A stretch of DNA of 34,658 bases from Gallibacterium salpingitidis (lineage in GTDB: Bacteria; Pseudomonadota; Gammaproteobacteria; Enterobacterales; Pasteurellaceae): positions 1 to 34,658 of the forward strand of contig NZ_JTJL01000059.1 in the NCBI RefSeq assembly GCF_001678495.1. The letters run 5' to 3'. Positions 7,752 through 17,380 of the stretch are shown here, in pieces. Numbering within the stretch: position 1 is the first letter of the stretch; every line of letters begins with the position of its first letter. A program made the position numbers and the translations under genes. The notes below the pieces were generated by a model. That model saw only the letters and a list, made by a program, of their open reading frames with translations. It was not told the DNA's origin and ran no database searches.

Positions 7752-10700
7752 TTATTGTGTTACCACACCGAGTTCATTTACTGTACGGCGTTGATGTCCT
7801 AATAACGCATTCAGATCATTCGCTTTTGGTTTCACCAATACGAATTTATCAGCATAATCAGCCCAATTATTCAAAATACGTTCTGCTAAAGGACTGTGCG
7901 TTTCATCATAATGACGCATCAACAAACCACGTAAATGCTCTTGGTGAGTTGGTAAATCAGTTATCGCTAATCCTTCCACTAATTCTGGATTGATTCTTGT
8001 ACGGAATTTACCATCTGTATCAAGAACATAAGCGAAACCGCCAGTCATCCCTGCACCAAAATTGATCCCGGTTTTACCTAAAACACAAACTACACCGCCG
8101 GTCATATATTCACAACCATTATCACCGATACCTTCTACTACCGCAGTTGCGCCAGAGTTACGTACCGCAAAACGTTCACCAACACGACCAGAAGCAAATA
8201 AACTACCGCCAGTTGCACCATATAAACAGGTATTGCCCGCAATTGTAGAATATTCTGGTTGGAAACTTACCCCAGTGTGCGGACGAATAACGATCTTACC
8301 GCCAGCCATACCTTTACCAACGTAGTCATTCGCATCACCAGTGAGATATAAATTCACGCCACCAGCTAACCAAACTCCAAAACTTTGTCCAACTGTACCG
8401 TTCAAACGAATATCCACTTTCTTACGAGCATGACCATTATTGCCATATTTATTCGCAATCATACCTGACAAGGTTGCCCCAACAGAACGGTCAGTATTAT
8501 TGACATCAAAGGTTAAATCTAAGTGTTGTTCATCGTTATAATCAAACGCATCACCCACTTCTTGTAATATCGCCTTATTCAATAAACCTTTATCCATTGG
8601 TGGATTGCTTTGCGTACAATATCTTGCACTGCCAGCTGGCACTTTCGGTGCATATAATAATTTTGTCAGATCTAAACCACGTTGTTTTGCCGTTTGTCCT
8701 TCAATGACACTTAATAAATCGGTTCTACCAATCAGATCAGTTAATTTCTCTACACCTAATTTTGCCAACCATTCACGAACATCTTGTGCAATAAATTTAA
8801 AATAATTCATCGCTTTTTCTGGTAAGCCGTGATAATGCTCATTTCTGAGCTTTTCATCTTGTGTTGCAATACCAGTTGCACAATTATTCAAATGGCAGAT
8901 TCTCAAGTAACGACAACCTAAAGCCACCATTGGTCCTGTACCAAAACCAAAACTTTCTGCCCCTAAAATCGCCGCCTTAATAACATCTAAGCCAGTTTTT
9001 AAACCACCATCAACTTGTAAACGAACTTTATGACGAAGATTGTTTTCAACCAATGCTTGTTGTGCTTCGGCTAAACCTAATTCCCAAGGAGAACCTGCAT
9101 ATTTCACACTAGAAAGTGGACTTGCCCCTGTACCACCATCATAACCAGCAATGGTGATTAAATCAGCGTATGCTTTCGCTACACCTGTCGCAATCGTGCC
9201 AACACCTGGTAAAGACACTAATTTCACTGAGATTAAAGCACGTGGGTTGATCTGCTTAAGATCGAAAATTAATTGTGCTAAATCCTCAATAGAGTAAATA
9301 TCGTGATGCGGTGGTGGTGAAATTAAGGTTGAACCTGGAACCGCATAACGAAGTTGCGCAATATATGGCGTTACTTTATCACCCGGTAATTGACCGCCTT
9401 CACCCGGTTTCGCTCCTTGCGCCACTTTGATTTGAATCACGTCTGCACTCATCAAATAAGCAGGTGTTACTCCAAAACGTCCTGAAGCAACTTGTTTAAT
9501 GCGTGATACTTTTTCTGTACCGTAACGACGAGGATCTTCTCCACCTTCACCAGAGTTAGAGTAGCCACCTAAACGGTTCATTGCAGTTGCTAAGGCTTCG
9601 TGAGCTTCTGGACTTAACGCACCAATACTCATTGCAGCAGTATCAAAACGTTTATACAGATTTTCTGCTGGTTCTACTTTTTCAATTGAAATTGCTTTCT
9701 GCTCATCTAAATTCAATTTCAACATATCGCGAATTGTCGCAATCGGACGATTATTGACTGTATCTGCATATTTTTGATAAATCTGATAATCGCCACTATT
9801 TACCGCTTGTTGTAAATAATTCACCACGTCTGGATTATAAGCATGGTACTCACCATCCGGTTTATATTTGAGGAAACCGCCTGTCGGTAATGCCTGACTT
9901 GCACGCCATGCTTGACGTTGTAATTGCTGCATGTCCTGATCCAAATCAGCAAATGATGCACCTTCAATACGGCAAGTAATACGTTTAAAGCAGAGTTCGA
10001 CAATTTCTTGATTAAAACCAACCGCCTCAAACAAATGCGCACAACGATAAGATGAAATGGTTGAAATTCCCATTTTCGAGATAATTTTGTATAACCCTTT
10101 ATCAATACCTTTGCGGAAATTCAGTAATACCGTACGTAATGGTTTTTGAATTGCACCACTTGCCACCATTTCACTTAAGCTTTCATAAGCAAGATATGGA
10201 TAAACCGCCGTTGTCCCTAAACCAAGTAGTACCGCAAAATGGTGTGGGTTACGAGCCGAACCTGTTTCAACAATAATATTCGAGTCACAACGTAAATTTT
10301 TCTCTACCAAACGTTGCTGTACTGCGCCAACAGATAATGCTGCTGGAATTGGAATACGTTGTGGTGAAATTTGACGGTCAGATAAAACCACTAATACCGC
10401 GCCATTACGTGCCGCTTGCTCCGCTTGTTTTGCAATATCAGCAATCGCTTCTTTCAACGTCATTTGTTGCGGATCATAAGTCGCATCAAGAATTTCATGT
10501 TTATAGTATTCTTGTGGCAAGTTTAATAATTGCTGCATATCAGAGTACAGCAATACCGGCGATTTAAAATTAACGCGGTGTGACATCCCTTCTGTTTCAA
10601 AGAAGACACTCATTTCCTGACCAATACTAGTATTTAAACTCATTACATGTGCTTCACGTAATGGGTCAATTGGCGGGTTAGTAACTTGCGCAAAATATTG

Positions 10701-12218
10701 GCGGAAATAGTCATAAATCACACGTGGACGAGTTGATAACACCGCAAAAGGTGTATCATCTCCCATTGAGCCAACAGCTTCCTGTCCATTTTCCCCTAAT
10801 ACTCGTAAGATACTTTCCAACTCTTCTTTGTCGTAAGCGAATTGTTTTTGATAGGTTAATAATTCTTGTGCATCAAACTCCGCCTCTCCCACTTGATCAT
10901 CTGGTACATTCTCAAATGGTACTAAACGATGCACATTGCGATTTAACCATTCACGATATGGGTGACGCTCTTTGAGCTCTTTATCAATTTCTTGTGAATG
11001 AATTAATTTACCATGCTCAGTATCAATTACTAATAACTCACCAGGTCCGATACGTCCTTTTTCAATCACTTCATCAGGAGCATAGTCCCAGATACCCACT
11101 TCACTGGCAATAGTAATTAATTTATCTTGCGTAATTACATAACGTGCTGGACGAAGCCCATTACGGTCAAGGTTACAAGCTACATGACGACCATCACTCA
11201 ATACGATACCAGCCGGACCGTCCCAAGGTTCCATGTGCATTGAGTTAAAGTCATAGAATGCACGTAAATCATCATCCATATCAGGATTATGCTGCCATGC
11301 AGGTGGAATAAGTAAACGCATTGCTCGGAATAAATCCATACCACCATTAACAAATAATTCCAGCATATTATCCAAAGAACTAGAGTCAGAACCTGTTTCA
11401 TTCACAAAAGGCGCAATAGTTTGTAAATCAGGAATTAATGGGGTGTGATATTTATAAGCACGCGCTCTTGCCCATGCTCTGTTACCTGAAATGGTATTAA
11501 TTTCTCCATTATGTGCTAAATAGCGGAATGGTTGCGCTAATTTCCATTTTGGTAACGTATTAGTTGAGAAACGTTGGTGGAATAAACAAATACCACTTTC
11601 CATCCGCAAATCTGCTAAATCTAAATAGAATTTAGGTAAATCTTTAGGAATACATAAGCCTTTATAAATAATAATTTGGCTAGAAAAACTACAAATATAG
11701 AAATCTGGGTGATCAATACGATTTTCGATACGACGACGCGCCATAAATAGACGACGTTCCATATCCTTGATACCCCATCCAGCAGGCACATTAACAAAAA
11801 CTTGTTTAATTGCTGGTAAACTTGCAGCTGCAATTGATCCCAAAACAGATGGATTAATCGCAACATCACGCCATGCTGTAATGGTCAATGTTTCTTTAGT
11901 TAATTCTTCTTTAATGATGGCACTATATTGTTCAATTAATGCTGGATCTGTTGGAAAGAAGATTTGCCCCACACCAAAATTTTTGTTTAATTTAAAACCT
12001 TGTTCTTCGGCAATAAAATGGAAAAAACGTTTTGGCATTTGTAAATGCAAACCACAGCCATCACCTGTTTTACCATCTGACAACACCGCTCCACGATGTT
12101 GCATTCTTGATAATCCCAAAATAGCTGTACGCACAACTTTATGACTCTGCTCACCATCAAGATGTGCTATTAAGCCAAAACCACAGTTCTCCCGAACCTC
12201 ATCTTTGTTATAAAGCAT
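7752..12218 (-). CDS. gltB: Glutamate synthase (NADPH) large subunit
   Basis: Catalytic subunit of GOGAT: an N-terminal class II glutaminase releases ammonia from glutamine and a flavin domain adds it to 2-oxoglutarate. The frame is open to 12464, but I place the start at 12218: AAGGAA lies 7 nt upstream, and the predicted product (1488 residues) begins with a short propeptide ending before Cys12 (ENCGFG), the N-terminal nucleophile freed by processing. Further features are HNGEINT in the glutaminase domain, SGEGGEDPRRYG at the start of the FMN/synthase domain, the 3Fe-4S cysteines in CRYLRICHLNNC, and a glycine-rich C-terminal beta-helix. The upstream 80 codons are AT-rich, Lys/Ile-rich and unlike any GltB, so they are leader DNA. 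Confidence 0.97.
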   Translation of the reverse strand: MLYNKDEVRENCGFGLIAHLDGEQSHKVVRTAILGLSRMQHRGAVLSDGKTGDGCGLHLQMPKRFFHFIAEEQGFKLNKNFGVGQIFFPTDPALIEQYSAIIKEELTKETLTITAWRDVAINPSVLGSIAAASLPAIKQVFVNVPAGWGIKDMERRLFMARRRIENRIDHPDFYICSFSSQIIIYKGLCIPKDLPKFYLDLADLRMESGICLFHQRFSTNTLPKWKLAQPFRYLAHNGEINTISGNRAWARARAYKYHTPLIPDLQTIAPFVNETGSDSSSLDNMLELFVNGGMDLFRAMRLLIPPAWQHNPDMDDDLRAFYDFNSMHMEPWDGPAGIVLSDGRHVACNLDRNGLRPARYVITQDKLITIASEVGIWDYAPDEVIEKGRIGPGELLVIDTEHGKLIHSQEIDKELKERHPYREWLNRNVHRLVPFENVPDDQVGEAEFDAQELLTYQKQFAYDKEELESILRVLGENGQEAVGSMGDDTPFAVLSTRPRVIYDYFRQYFAQVTNPPIDPLREAHVMSLNTSIGQEMSVFFETEGMSHRVNFKSPVLLYSDMQQLLNLPQEYYKHEILDATYDPQQMTLKEAIADIAKQAEQAARNGAVLVVLSDRQISPQRIPIPAALSVGAVQQRLVEKNLRCDSNIIVETGSARNPHHFAVLLGLGTTAVYPYLAYESLSEMVASGAIQKPLRTVLLNFRKGIDKGLYKIISKMGISTISSYRCAHLFEAVGFNQEIVELCFKRITCRIEGASFADLDQDMQQLQRQAWRASQALPTGGFLKYKPDGEYHAYNPDVVNYLQQAVNSGDYQIYQKYADTVNNRPIATIRDMLKLNLDEQKAISIEKVEPAENLYKRFDTAAMSIGALSPEAHEALATAMNRLGGYSNSGEGGEDPRRYGTEKVSRIKQVASGRFGVTPAYLMSADVIQIKVAQGAKPGEGGQLPGDKVTPYIAQLRYAVPGSTLISPPPHHDIYSIEDLAQLIFDLKQINPRALISVKLVSLPGVGTIATGVAKAYADLITIAGYDGGTGASPLSSVKYAGSPWELGLAEAQQALVENNLRHKVRLQVDGGLKTGLDVIKAAILGAESFGFGTGPMVALGCRYLRICHLNNCATGIATQDEKLRNEHYHGLPEKAMNYFKFIAQDVREWLAKLGVEKLTDLIGRTDLLSVIEGQTAKQRGLDLTKLLYAPKVPAGSARYCTQSNPPMDKGLLNKAILQEVGDAFDYNDEQHLDLTFDVNNTDRSVGATLSGMIANKYGNNGHARKKVDIRLNGTVGQSFGVWLAGGVNLYLTGDANDYVGKGMAGGKIVIRPHTGVSFQPEYSTIAGNTCLYGATGGSLFASGRVGERFAVRNSGATAVVEGIGDNGCEYMTGGVVCVLGKTGINFGAGMTGGFAYVLDTDGKFRTRINPELVEGLAITDLPTHQEHLRGLLMRHYDETHSPLAERILNNWADYADKFVLVKPKANDLNALLGHQRRTVNELGVVTQ

Positions 12219-12272
12219 AATAGATTCCTTAAATGTTGTGTTTATTGTTTTATTATTTATTAGAAGGATTTG

Positions 12273-12302
12273 AACATACCAAAAAAGGCAAATATTAGTC
12301 AA
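12273..12302 (-). promoter_or_regulatory. Likely gltB promoter
   Basis: TTGACT (12302-12297) and TATGTT (12278-12273) on the minus strand are 18 nt apart, placing the start of transcription about 48 nt before the gltB ATG. The -35 lies inside the hairpin loop described at 12282-12311. Confidence 0.5.
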
Positions 12303-12311
12303 AGCCTTTTT
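12282..12311 (-). terminator. Terminator-like hairpin upstream of gltB
   Basis: AAAAAGGC and GCCTTTTT form an 8-bp stem around a 14-nt loop, with extra T residues after the stem on the minus strand. It lies between the Fur-type palindrome (12406-12420) and gltB, so it could end a short transcript begun at that palindrome or attenuate a long gltB leader. It is nearly symmetric and could act on either strand. Confidence 0.45.
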
Positions 12312-12405
12312 GATGGATTTTACTATTTTTATAATTTTATTAATCTCTATCTTATTTTTATCTCTTTTTCTTACATATCTATCAATAAATGCGCGTTTAT
12401 TTAGA

Positions 12406-12420
12406 TGAGAATAATTCTCA
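12406..12420. promoter_or_regulatory. Fur-box-like palindrome upstream of gltB
   Basis: TGAGAATAATTCTCA is a perfect 7-1-7 palindrome of the Fur form TGANAAT-N-ATTNTCA. It is 188 bp before the gltB start. The same 15-mer, differing only at the central base, recurs at 17353-17367. Flanking -35/-10 matches are weak in both directions (TTTATT / TAAATA on the minus strand). Confidence 0.6.
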
Positions 12421-12445
12421 AATAAATAGAGAAATATGTTTTTTT

Positions 12446-12483
12446 GAGAAAAAGAAAACCTCATGCCAATAACATGAGGTTTC
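12446..12483 (-). terminator. Intrinsic terminator of the repeat lipoprotein gene
   Basis: AAACCTCATG and CATGAGGTTT form a 10-bp stem with a 7-nt loop; on the minus strand it is followed by TCTTTTTCTC. It lies about 60 nt after the lipoprotein stop codon. Confidence 0.65.
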
Positions 12484-12544
12484 TTAAGATAAAAAAGAAT
12501 CTAATCAATAATAATTGCTGATTAAATAATTAATAAGCTGTCAA

Positions 12545-13051
12545 TTATTTAGTTTCGCTTTTTAATTCTTCTGCTTTATCAGCAACTGCTTTTGATGCTT
12601 CTTCTACTTTGCTTGCTGCTGCATCTTTCACTTCAGTCGCTGCTTCTTTTGCTTGATCTACTTTCTCTGCAGTAGCTTCTTTCGCTGCATCAACTTTTTC
12701 TGCTGCCGCGTCTTTCGCTTCAGCAGCTGCTTCTTTCGCTTGATCTACTTTCTCTGCAACAGCTTCTTTCGCTGCGTCAACTTTTTCTGCTGCGGCATCT
12801 TTCGCTTCAGCTGCTGCTTCTTTTGCTTGATCTACTTTCTCTGCAGTAGCTTCTTTCGCTGCGTCAACTTTTTCTGCTACTGCTTGTTTAGCTTCTTCCA
12901 CTTTAGCTGCCGCTGCATCTTTTACTTCTGCAGCTGCTGCTTTAGTTTCTGTTGCTGCATTAGTAACAGTTTCTTTAGTTTCTTTATCAAAACAACCTGT
13001 TAAAGCTAAAGATGTAGTTAAAACTAAAGTTGCTAATAGTGTCTTTTTCAT
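12545..13051 (-). CDS. Small Ala/Lys/Glu-rich lipoprotein with 29-residue helical repeats
   Basis: 168-residue predicted lipoprotein. The signal peptide ends in the lipobox LTGC, with Cys20 as the lipid site, so it is probably anchored in the inner or outer membrane. Almost all of the mature part is built of EKVDxAKEAxA-type 11-residue helical units; residues 61-147 are three near-identical 29-residue repeats (11+11+7). Such low-complexity amphipathic helices recall LEA or apolipoprotein-like proteins and YtxH-like stress proteins, but I do not recognise a named family and no catalytic residues are present. The ribosome site AAGGAG is strong. It is the next gene after dapD but each has its own terminator and promoter. 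A long open frame on the opposite strand is a by-product of the repeat. Confidence 0.9.
   Translation of the reverse strand: MKKTLLATLVLTTSLALTGCFDKETKETVTNAATETKAAAAEVKDAAAAKVEEAKQAVAEKVDAAKEATAEKVDQAKEAAAEAKDAAAEKVDAAKEAVAEKVDQAKEAAAEAKDAAAEKVDAAKEATAEKVDQAKEAATEVKDAAASKVEEASKAVADKAEELKSETK
12611..12871 (-). repeat. Three tandem 87-bp repeats inside the lipoprotein gene
   Basis: The three units correspond to residues 61-89, 90-118 and 119-147, in frame, and differ at only a few bases. Each codes for KVDAAKEA(T/V)AE, KVDQAKEAA(A/T)E and (A/V)KDAAA(E/S). In-frame tandem DNA repeats of this similarity can change copy number between strains by slippage or recombination. Confidence 0.9.
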
Positions 13052-13066
13052 TATGAAATCTCCTTT

Positions 13067-13095
13067 TTAATAAATACCCTATTTATCATACACAA
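13067..13095 (-). promoter_or_regulatory. Promoter of the lipoprotein gene
   Basis: TTGTGT (13095-13090) and TATTAA (13072-13067) on the minus strand with a 17-nt spacer, just after the dapD terminator and about 16 nt before the start codon. The very short leader leaves room only for the AAGGAG ribosome site, which overlaps the expected start of transcription, so this assignment is tentative. Confidence 0.35.
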
Positions 13096-13108
13096 TTTTG
13101 TACTATCT

Positions 13109-13143
13109 AAAAAACAGCCTATTTTTCAGATAAAAATAGGCTG
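13109..13143 (-). terminator. Intrinsic terminator of dapD
   Basis: On the minus strand CAGCCTATTTTT pairs with AAAAATAGGCTG across a 5-nt loop and is followed by TTTTTTAG. It begins about 22 nt after the dapD stop codon. Confidence 0.9.
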
Positions 13144-13165
13144 AATACCAAACAATCAAATAATA

Positions 13166-13993
13166 TTATTCATCAATTGTTCTTAATAGTTCATTGATCC
13201 CCACTTTACCACGTGTCTTGGCATCAACTTTTTTCACGATCACCGCACAATAAAGGCTATGAGTACCATCTTTGCTTGGTAAGCTGCCAGAAACGACTAC
13301 TGAACCCGCTGGTACACGACCATAATGAATTTCTCCTGTTTCACGATCATAAATTTTTGTACTTTGACCGATAAACACGCCCATTGAGATCACTGATCCT
13401 TCTTCAACAATCACACCTTCAACAATTTCTGAACGTGCACCAATAAAACAGTTATCTTCAATAATGGTTGGATTAGCTTGTAATGGTTCTAAAACACCGC
13501 CAATTCCTACACCACCAGACAAATGCACATTTTTACCAATTTGTGCACAAGAGCCAACAGTTGCCCAAGTATCCACCATAGTACCTTCATCTACGTAAGC
13601 ACCGATATTGACATAAGATGGCATTAACACTGTATTCTTAGCAATAAATGCGCCTTGGCGAACTGCTGCTGGAGGAACAACACGAAAACCCTCTTGTTTA
13701 AAGCGTGCTTCGTCGTAATCCGCAAATTTCATTGGCACTTTGTCATAATATTTAGTTTCACAACTTTCCATTACCTGATTGTCATTAATACGGAAAGAGA
13801 GTAATACTGCTTTTTTCAGCCATTGGTTAACTACCCATTCACCATTAATTTTTTCTGCAACGCGGCGTTTACCACTATCTAAATCCAAAATCACTTGTTC
13901 AACAGCCGCCTTTGTTGCCGCATCAACTGTAGTTGGGGTAATTTCTGTGCGTCTTTCAAACGCTTCTTCAATAATTTGTTGTAAGTTTGACAT
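13166..13993 (-). CDS. dapD: 2,3,4,5-Tetrahydropyridine-2,6-dicarboxylate N-succinyltransferase
   Basis: Cytosolic enzyme of the succinylase branch of lysine and diaminopimelate synthesis; it succinylates tetrahydrodipicolinate with succinyl-CoA. The product has 275 residues (E. coli 274). An N-terminal helical domain (FERRTEITP) is followed by a left-handed beta-helix of hexapeptide repeats through [23 protein letters not shown] and [10 protein letters not shown], ending in the usual short C-terminal segment. The frame opens at 14014, but the ATG at 13993 has AGGGAAG 5 nt upstream and matches the family N-terminus, so it is the start. It is flanked by its own promoter and terminator. Confidence 0.97.
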   Translation of the reverse strand: MSNLQQIIEEAFERRTEITPTTVDAATKAAVEQVILDLDSGKRRVAEKINGEWVVNQWLKKAVLLSFRINDNQVMESCETKYYDKVPMKFADYDEARFKQEGFRVVPPAAVRQGAFIAKNTVLMPSYVNIGAYVDEGTMVDTWATVGSCAQIGKNVHLSGGVGIGGVLEPLQANPTIIEDNCFIGARSEIVEGVIVEEGSVISMGVFIGQSTKIYDRETGEIHYGRVPAGSVVVSGSLPSKDGTHSLYCAVIVKKVDAKTRGKVGINELLRTIDE

Positions 13994-14034
13994 TGTCTTC
14001 CCTAAATTAAACACTCAAAAAGAGCCATAGTTTT

Positions 14035-14063
14035 ATCATATTTTGCCAATAAGAAAAAGTCAG
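14035..14063 (-). promoter_or_regulatory. dapD promoter
   Basis: CTGACT (14063-14058) and TATGAT (14040-14035) on the minus strand, spacer 17 nt, about 42 nt upstream of the dapD ATG. Confidence 0.5.
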
Positions 14064-14106
14064 AAAGCTAAATTCTCGCTGAGATTAAACTATATACCTG
14101 ATAACT

Positions 14107-14128
14107 AAGGGCTGCATCAGCAGCCCTT
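14107..14128 (-). terminator. Hairpin after pntB
   Basis: A GC-rich stem AAGGGCTGC / GCAGCCCTT with a 4-nt loop lies 9 nt beyond the pntB stop. The bases after it on the minus strand (AGTTAT) are not a proper T-run, so it may be a weak terminator or a 3'-end protector. Confidence 0.5.
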
Positions 14129-14136
14129 AATCTAAC

Positions 14137-15510
14137 TTAGTTTAATGCTTTTAAGATATTGTCCACGCTCTCTTTTGCGTCACCAAATAACATTTGGGTA
14201 TTTTCTTTAAAGAACAATGGATTTTGCACTCCAGCATAACCAGTATTCATTGAACGTTTGAACACTATAACATTTTGCGCCTTCCAAACTTCTAACACTG
14301 GCATACCCGCAATTGGGCTATTTGGATCGTCTTGTGCTGCTGGGTTTACCGTATCATTTGCACCAATGACCAATACTACATCAGTATCAGCGAAATCATC
14401 ATTAATTTCATCCATTTCTAATACGATGTCATAAGGCACTTTCGCTTCAGCCAATAATACGTTCATATGCCCTGGTAAACGACCAGCAACTGGGTGAATA
14501 CCAAAACGTACATTTACCCCTTTTTCACGCAATTTTTGCGTAATTTCAGCCACTGGATATTGCGCTTGAGCCACTGCCATACCATATCCTGGAGTAATGA
14601 TGACAGAACTTGCATTCTTCAACATTTCAGCCACTTCTTCTGCTTTAATCTCACGATGCTCACCCTGCTCAGCATCACTTGAAGCAACAACATCATTACC
14701 GAAACCACCAGCAATTACACTAATAAATGAACGGTTCATCGCACGACACATAATATAAGACAAGATTGCCCCTGAAGAACCAACCAATGCACCAGTTACA
14801 ATCAACAAGTCATTGCTTAACATAAAGCCCGCTGCCGCTGCTGCCCAACCAGAATAAGAGTTCAACATTGACACCACTACTGGCATATCCGCTCCACCAA
14901 TTGAAGCAACAAGATGCCAACCAAACACTAATGCAATAATGGTCATTAATACTAGTGGGAATAATGACGGTGAATTTAAGAACACTAACATTAATAAGAA
15001 TGAAACAACTAATGCTAATAAATTCAATTTGTGGCGATGCGGTAACATCAATGCTTTAGAATTAAAGATGCCACGCAATTTACCAAATGCCACAATTGAA
15101 CCTGTGAAGGTTACTGCACCAATAAATACGCCTAAAAAGACTTCAATATTATGAATATTGACTAAAGTTGGATCTGTTACTTCGTGTGAAAGATAGCTAT
15201 TAAAACCAACTAATACCGCAGCTAGCCCTACAAAGCTATGCAATAACGCCACTAATTCAGGCATTTCAGTCATTTCAACTTTTAACGCTTTGCGGATACC
15301 TAAAATCGCCCCAATAATCATCGCAATGATGATCCAAATTTGACCATGGGTATGCGGACCAAAAACAGTGGTAAAGAGCGCAATACCCATACCAACAATC
15401 CCATACCAGCAACCTGCTTTGGCGGTTTCGTGTTTAGATAATCCCGCTAAACTCATGATGAATAATACCGCAGCAATAATATAGGCGGCATGTACAAAAC
15501 TTTCAGACAT
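14137..15510 (-). CDS. pntB: NAD(P) transhydrogenase subunit beta
   Basis: Membrane subunit of the proton-translocating transhydrogenase, which uses the proton gradient to drive NADH + NADP to NAD + NADPH. It has 457 residues (E. coli 462). The N-terminal half contains eight or nine hydrophobic helices (domain II); the C-terminal third is the NADP-binding domain III with [18 protein letters not shown] and [11 protein letters not shown] strong AAGGAG ribosome site lies in the 10-nt gap after pntA, so the two are co-transcribed. The product supplies NADPH, which matters here because the Icd in this window appears to have lost NADP-binding residues. Confidence 0.97.
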   Translation of the reverse strand: MSESFVHAAYIIAAVLFIMSLAGLSKHETAKAGCWYGIVGMGIALFTTVFGPHTHGQIWIIIAMIIGAILGIRKALKVEMTEMPELVALLHSFVGLAAVLVGFNSYLSHEVTDPTLVNIHNIEVFLGVFIGAVTFTGSIVAFGKLRGIFNSKALMLPHRHKLNLLALVVSFLLMLVFLNSPSLFPLVLMTIIALVFGWHLVASIGGADMPVVVSMLNSYSGWAAAAAGFMLSNDLLIVTGALVGSSGAILSYIMCRAMNRSFISVIAGGFGNDVVASSDAEQGEHREIKAEEVAEMLKNASSVIITPGYGMAVAQAQYPVAEITQKLREKGVNVRFGIHPVAGRLPGHMNVLLAEAKVPYDIVLEMDEINDDFADTDVVLVIGANDTVNPAAQDDPNSPIAGMPVLEVWKAQNVIVFKRSMNTGYAGVQNPLFFKENTQMLFGDAKESVDNILKALN

Positions 15511-15520
15511 GATCTACTCC

Positions 15521-17053
15521 TTAACCTTTTCTAAACATCGCCAACATACGTTGAGTTACTTTAAACCCACCAAAAATATTGATACTTGCGACTAAAATAG
15601 CGATGAATGCCAAGACACTCACAAGAAAATGTCCATGTCCAATTTGCAACAATGCCCCAACAATAATAATGCCAGAAATTGCATTAGTTACTGCCATCAA
15701 CGGTGTATGTAACGCATGACTTACATTCCAAACTACATAGTACCCAACCACACAAGAGAGTACGAAAACAGTAAAGTGTGATAAGAACGCCGCTGGCGCC
15801 ACAGAAGCAATACACATATATAAAACAATTGCTGTCGCAATTAAACCGATCTTACGTGTAGGATTTGCCTTCTTCTCTTCTGCTGGTTCTTCTTTTTTCG
15901 CTGCTTTTGGTTTTTGTGGCTGTGCAGAAACTTTAATTGGTGGTGCTGGCCAAGTAATTTCACCATCACGAATAACAGTCACTCCACGTTGCACAACATC
16001 TTCAAAATCAATATTGATAGTACCATCTTTCTCTTTACACAATAATTTGAGTAAATTCACTAAGTTAGTACCATAAAGTTGTGATGATTGTGTTGGCAAA
16101 CGGCTCGGTAAATCAGTATAACCAATGATCTTCACTTGATTTTCAGTAACAACCACTTCATCTGCTTTAGATAATTCACAGTTACCACCTGTTGCCGCAG
16201 CAAGATCGACAATCACGCTACCCGGTTTCATTGTCGCAACCATTTCTTTAGTAATTAAGCGTGGCGCAGGTTTTCCTGGAATCAATGCCGTTGTAATAAT
16301 GATATCGACTTCTTTTGCTTGTTCTGCATAGAGCGCTAATGCACGACGGTTAAACTCTTCAGACATCACTTTCGCATAACCATCGCCGCTACCACCCTCT
16401 TCCTGATAATTAATTTCAAGGAATGAAGCGCCCATACTTTCCACTTGTTCTTTTACTTCTGGACGAGAGTCAAAGGCCCGTACAATCGCCCCTAGACTAT
16501 TTGCAGCACCAATTGCTGCTAATCCAGCTACCCCAGCACCAATCACTAATACTTTAGCTGGTGGTACTTTACCTGCCGCTGTAATTTGCCCAGTAAAAAA
16601 GCTGCCAAATTCATGAGCAGCTTCTACCACAGCACGATAACCAGCGATATTTGCCATTGAACTTAACGCATCTAATGATTGAGCACGAGAAATACGTGGC
16701 ACTGCATCCATCGCTAATACATTAATTTTCTTCGCAGAAAGTTTTTTCATTAAATCAGGTCGTTGTGCAGGCCAAATAAAGCTAATTAGCGTAGCTCTCT
16801 CTTTAATCTTAGCAATTTCTTCATCTGTAGGCGGGTTTACTTTTAAGATGACATCTGCTTGCCATACATCATCTGTTTGCCCAATCTTTGCTCCTGCTTC
16901 TACAAAAGCATGATCTTCAAAACTTGCTCTAAAACCAGCATTTTGCTCAATAATCACATCAAAACCGAGTTTCTTAATTTGTTGCACGGTTTTTGGCGTT
17001 GCCGCCACACGACATTCCTTATCGAGCAGTTCTTTAGGTACACCAATTAGCAT
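15521..17053 (-). CDS. pntA: NAD(P) transhydrogenase subunit alpha
   Basis: The NAD(H)-binding partner of PntB. It has 510 residues, as in E. coli. The N-terminal alanine-dehydrogenase-like domain I runs to about residue 380, with the nucleotide fold [11 protein letters not shown] at 170-180 and the mobile-loop region near [15 protein letters not shown] charged Lys/Glu/Pro linker (about 375-400) leads to four C-terminal hydrophobic helices of domain II. AAGGAA lies 6 nt before the ATG. The long 5' region to tyrS also holds a separate small RNA gene on the opposite strand. Confidence 0.97.
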   Translation of the reverse strand: MLIGVPKELLDKECRVAATPKTVQQIKKLGFDVIIEQNAGFRASFEDHAFVEAGAKIGQTDDVWQADVILKVNPPTDEEIAKIKERATLISFIWPAQRPDLMKKLSAKKINVLAMDAVPRISRAQSLDALSSMANIAGYRAVVEAAHEFGSFFTGQITAAGKVPPAKVLVIGAGVAGLAAIGAANSLGAIVRAFDSRPEVKEQVESMGASFLEINYQEEGGSGDGYAKVMSEEFNRRALALYAEQAKEVDIIITTALIPGKPAPRLITKEMVATMKPGSVIVDLAAATGGNCELSKADEVVVTENQVKIIGYTDLPSRLPTQSSQLYGTNLVNLLKLLCKEKDGTINIDFEDVVQRGVTVIRDGEITWPAPPIKVSAQPQKPKAAKKEEPAEEKKANPTRKIGLIATAIVLYMCIASVAPAAFLSHFTVFVLSCVVGYYVVWNVSHALHTPLMAVTNAISGIIIVGALLQIGHGHFLVSVLAFIAILVASINIFGGFKVTQRMLAMFRKG

Positions 17054-17346
17054 AATTATTCCTTAAAATCAGCTCGTTGTTCATTAGGGCAATCTCGCTT
17101 ACCCCACCAGAAAAGATGAGCTTCATAATATCTAAATTTTGAGCTCACGCCGCTTAACTGTATCACTAAAATCAGAAAAAAGGGGGAATTTTTTTGCAAA
17201 ATTTGAAATAAAATTTACTTGCTAATTTTTTGTAAAAATTAAGTTAAATTATACGGTTATCATACAAAGTAATACTACTTTCATCACTTTATCGTTTTCT
17301 TTAAATCAGCCTAAACAACACCAATAAAAAAATTTTAAAATTTATC

Positions 17347-17375
17347 TTGATTTGAGAATTATTCTCATTTATATT
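17347..17375 (+). promoter_or_regulatory. Promoter with embedded Fur box (sRNA gene)
   Basis: TTGATT (17347-17352) and TATATT (17370-17375) on the plus strand are 17 nt apart. The spacer is filled by TGAGAATTATTCTCA (17353-17367), a perfect Fur-type 7-1-7 palindrome. A repressor bound there would block RNA polymerase completely. Confidence 0.75.
17353..17367. promoter_or_regulatory. Fur box
   Basis: TGAGAATTATTCTCA fits the known Fur core TGANAAT-N-ATTNTCA with perfect dyad symmetry. It occupies the -35/-10 spacer of the promoter above, the standard place for a Fur operator, and matches the palindrome upstream of gltB. Confidence 0.75.
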
Positions 17376-17380
17376 AATGC

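Noticed and set aside
12219..12464. An 82-codon in-frame extension before gltB
   Set aside because: It is AT-rich, Lys/Ile-rich, lacks a ribosome site, and covers the Fur palindrome and gltB promoter. The ATG at 12218 has AAGGAA and places the catalytic Cys after a normal short propeptide.
12611..12871. Tandem repeats considered as a CRISPR array
   Set aside because: The units are contiguous, 87 bp, in frame and coding; there are no unique spacers.
12653..13003. A Cys/Phe-rich open frame opposite the repeat lipoprotein
   Set aside because: It is the mirror of the Ala/Lys/Glu codon repeat, with no ribosome site and implausible composition.
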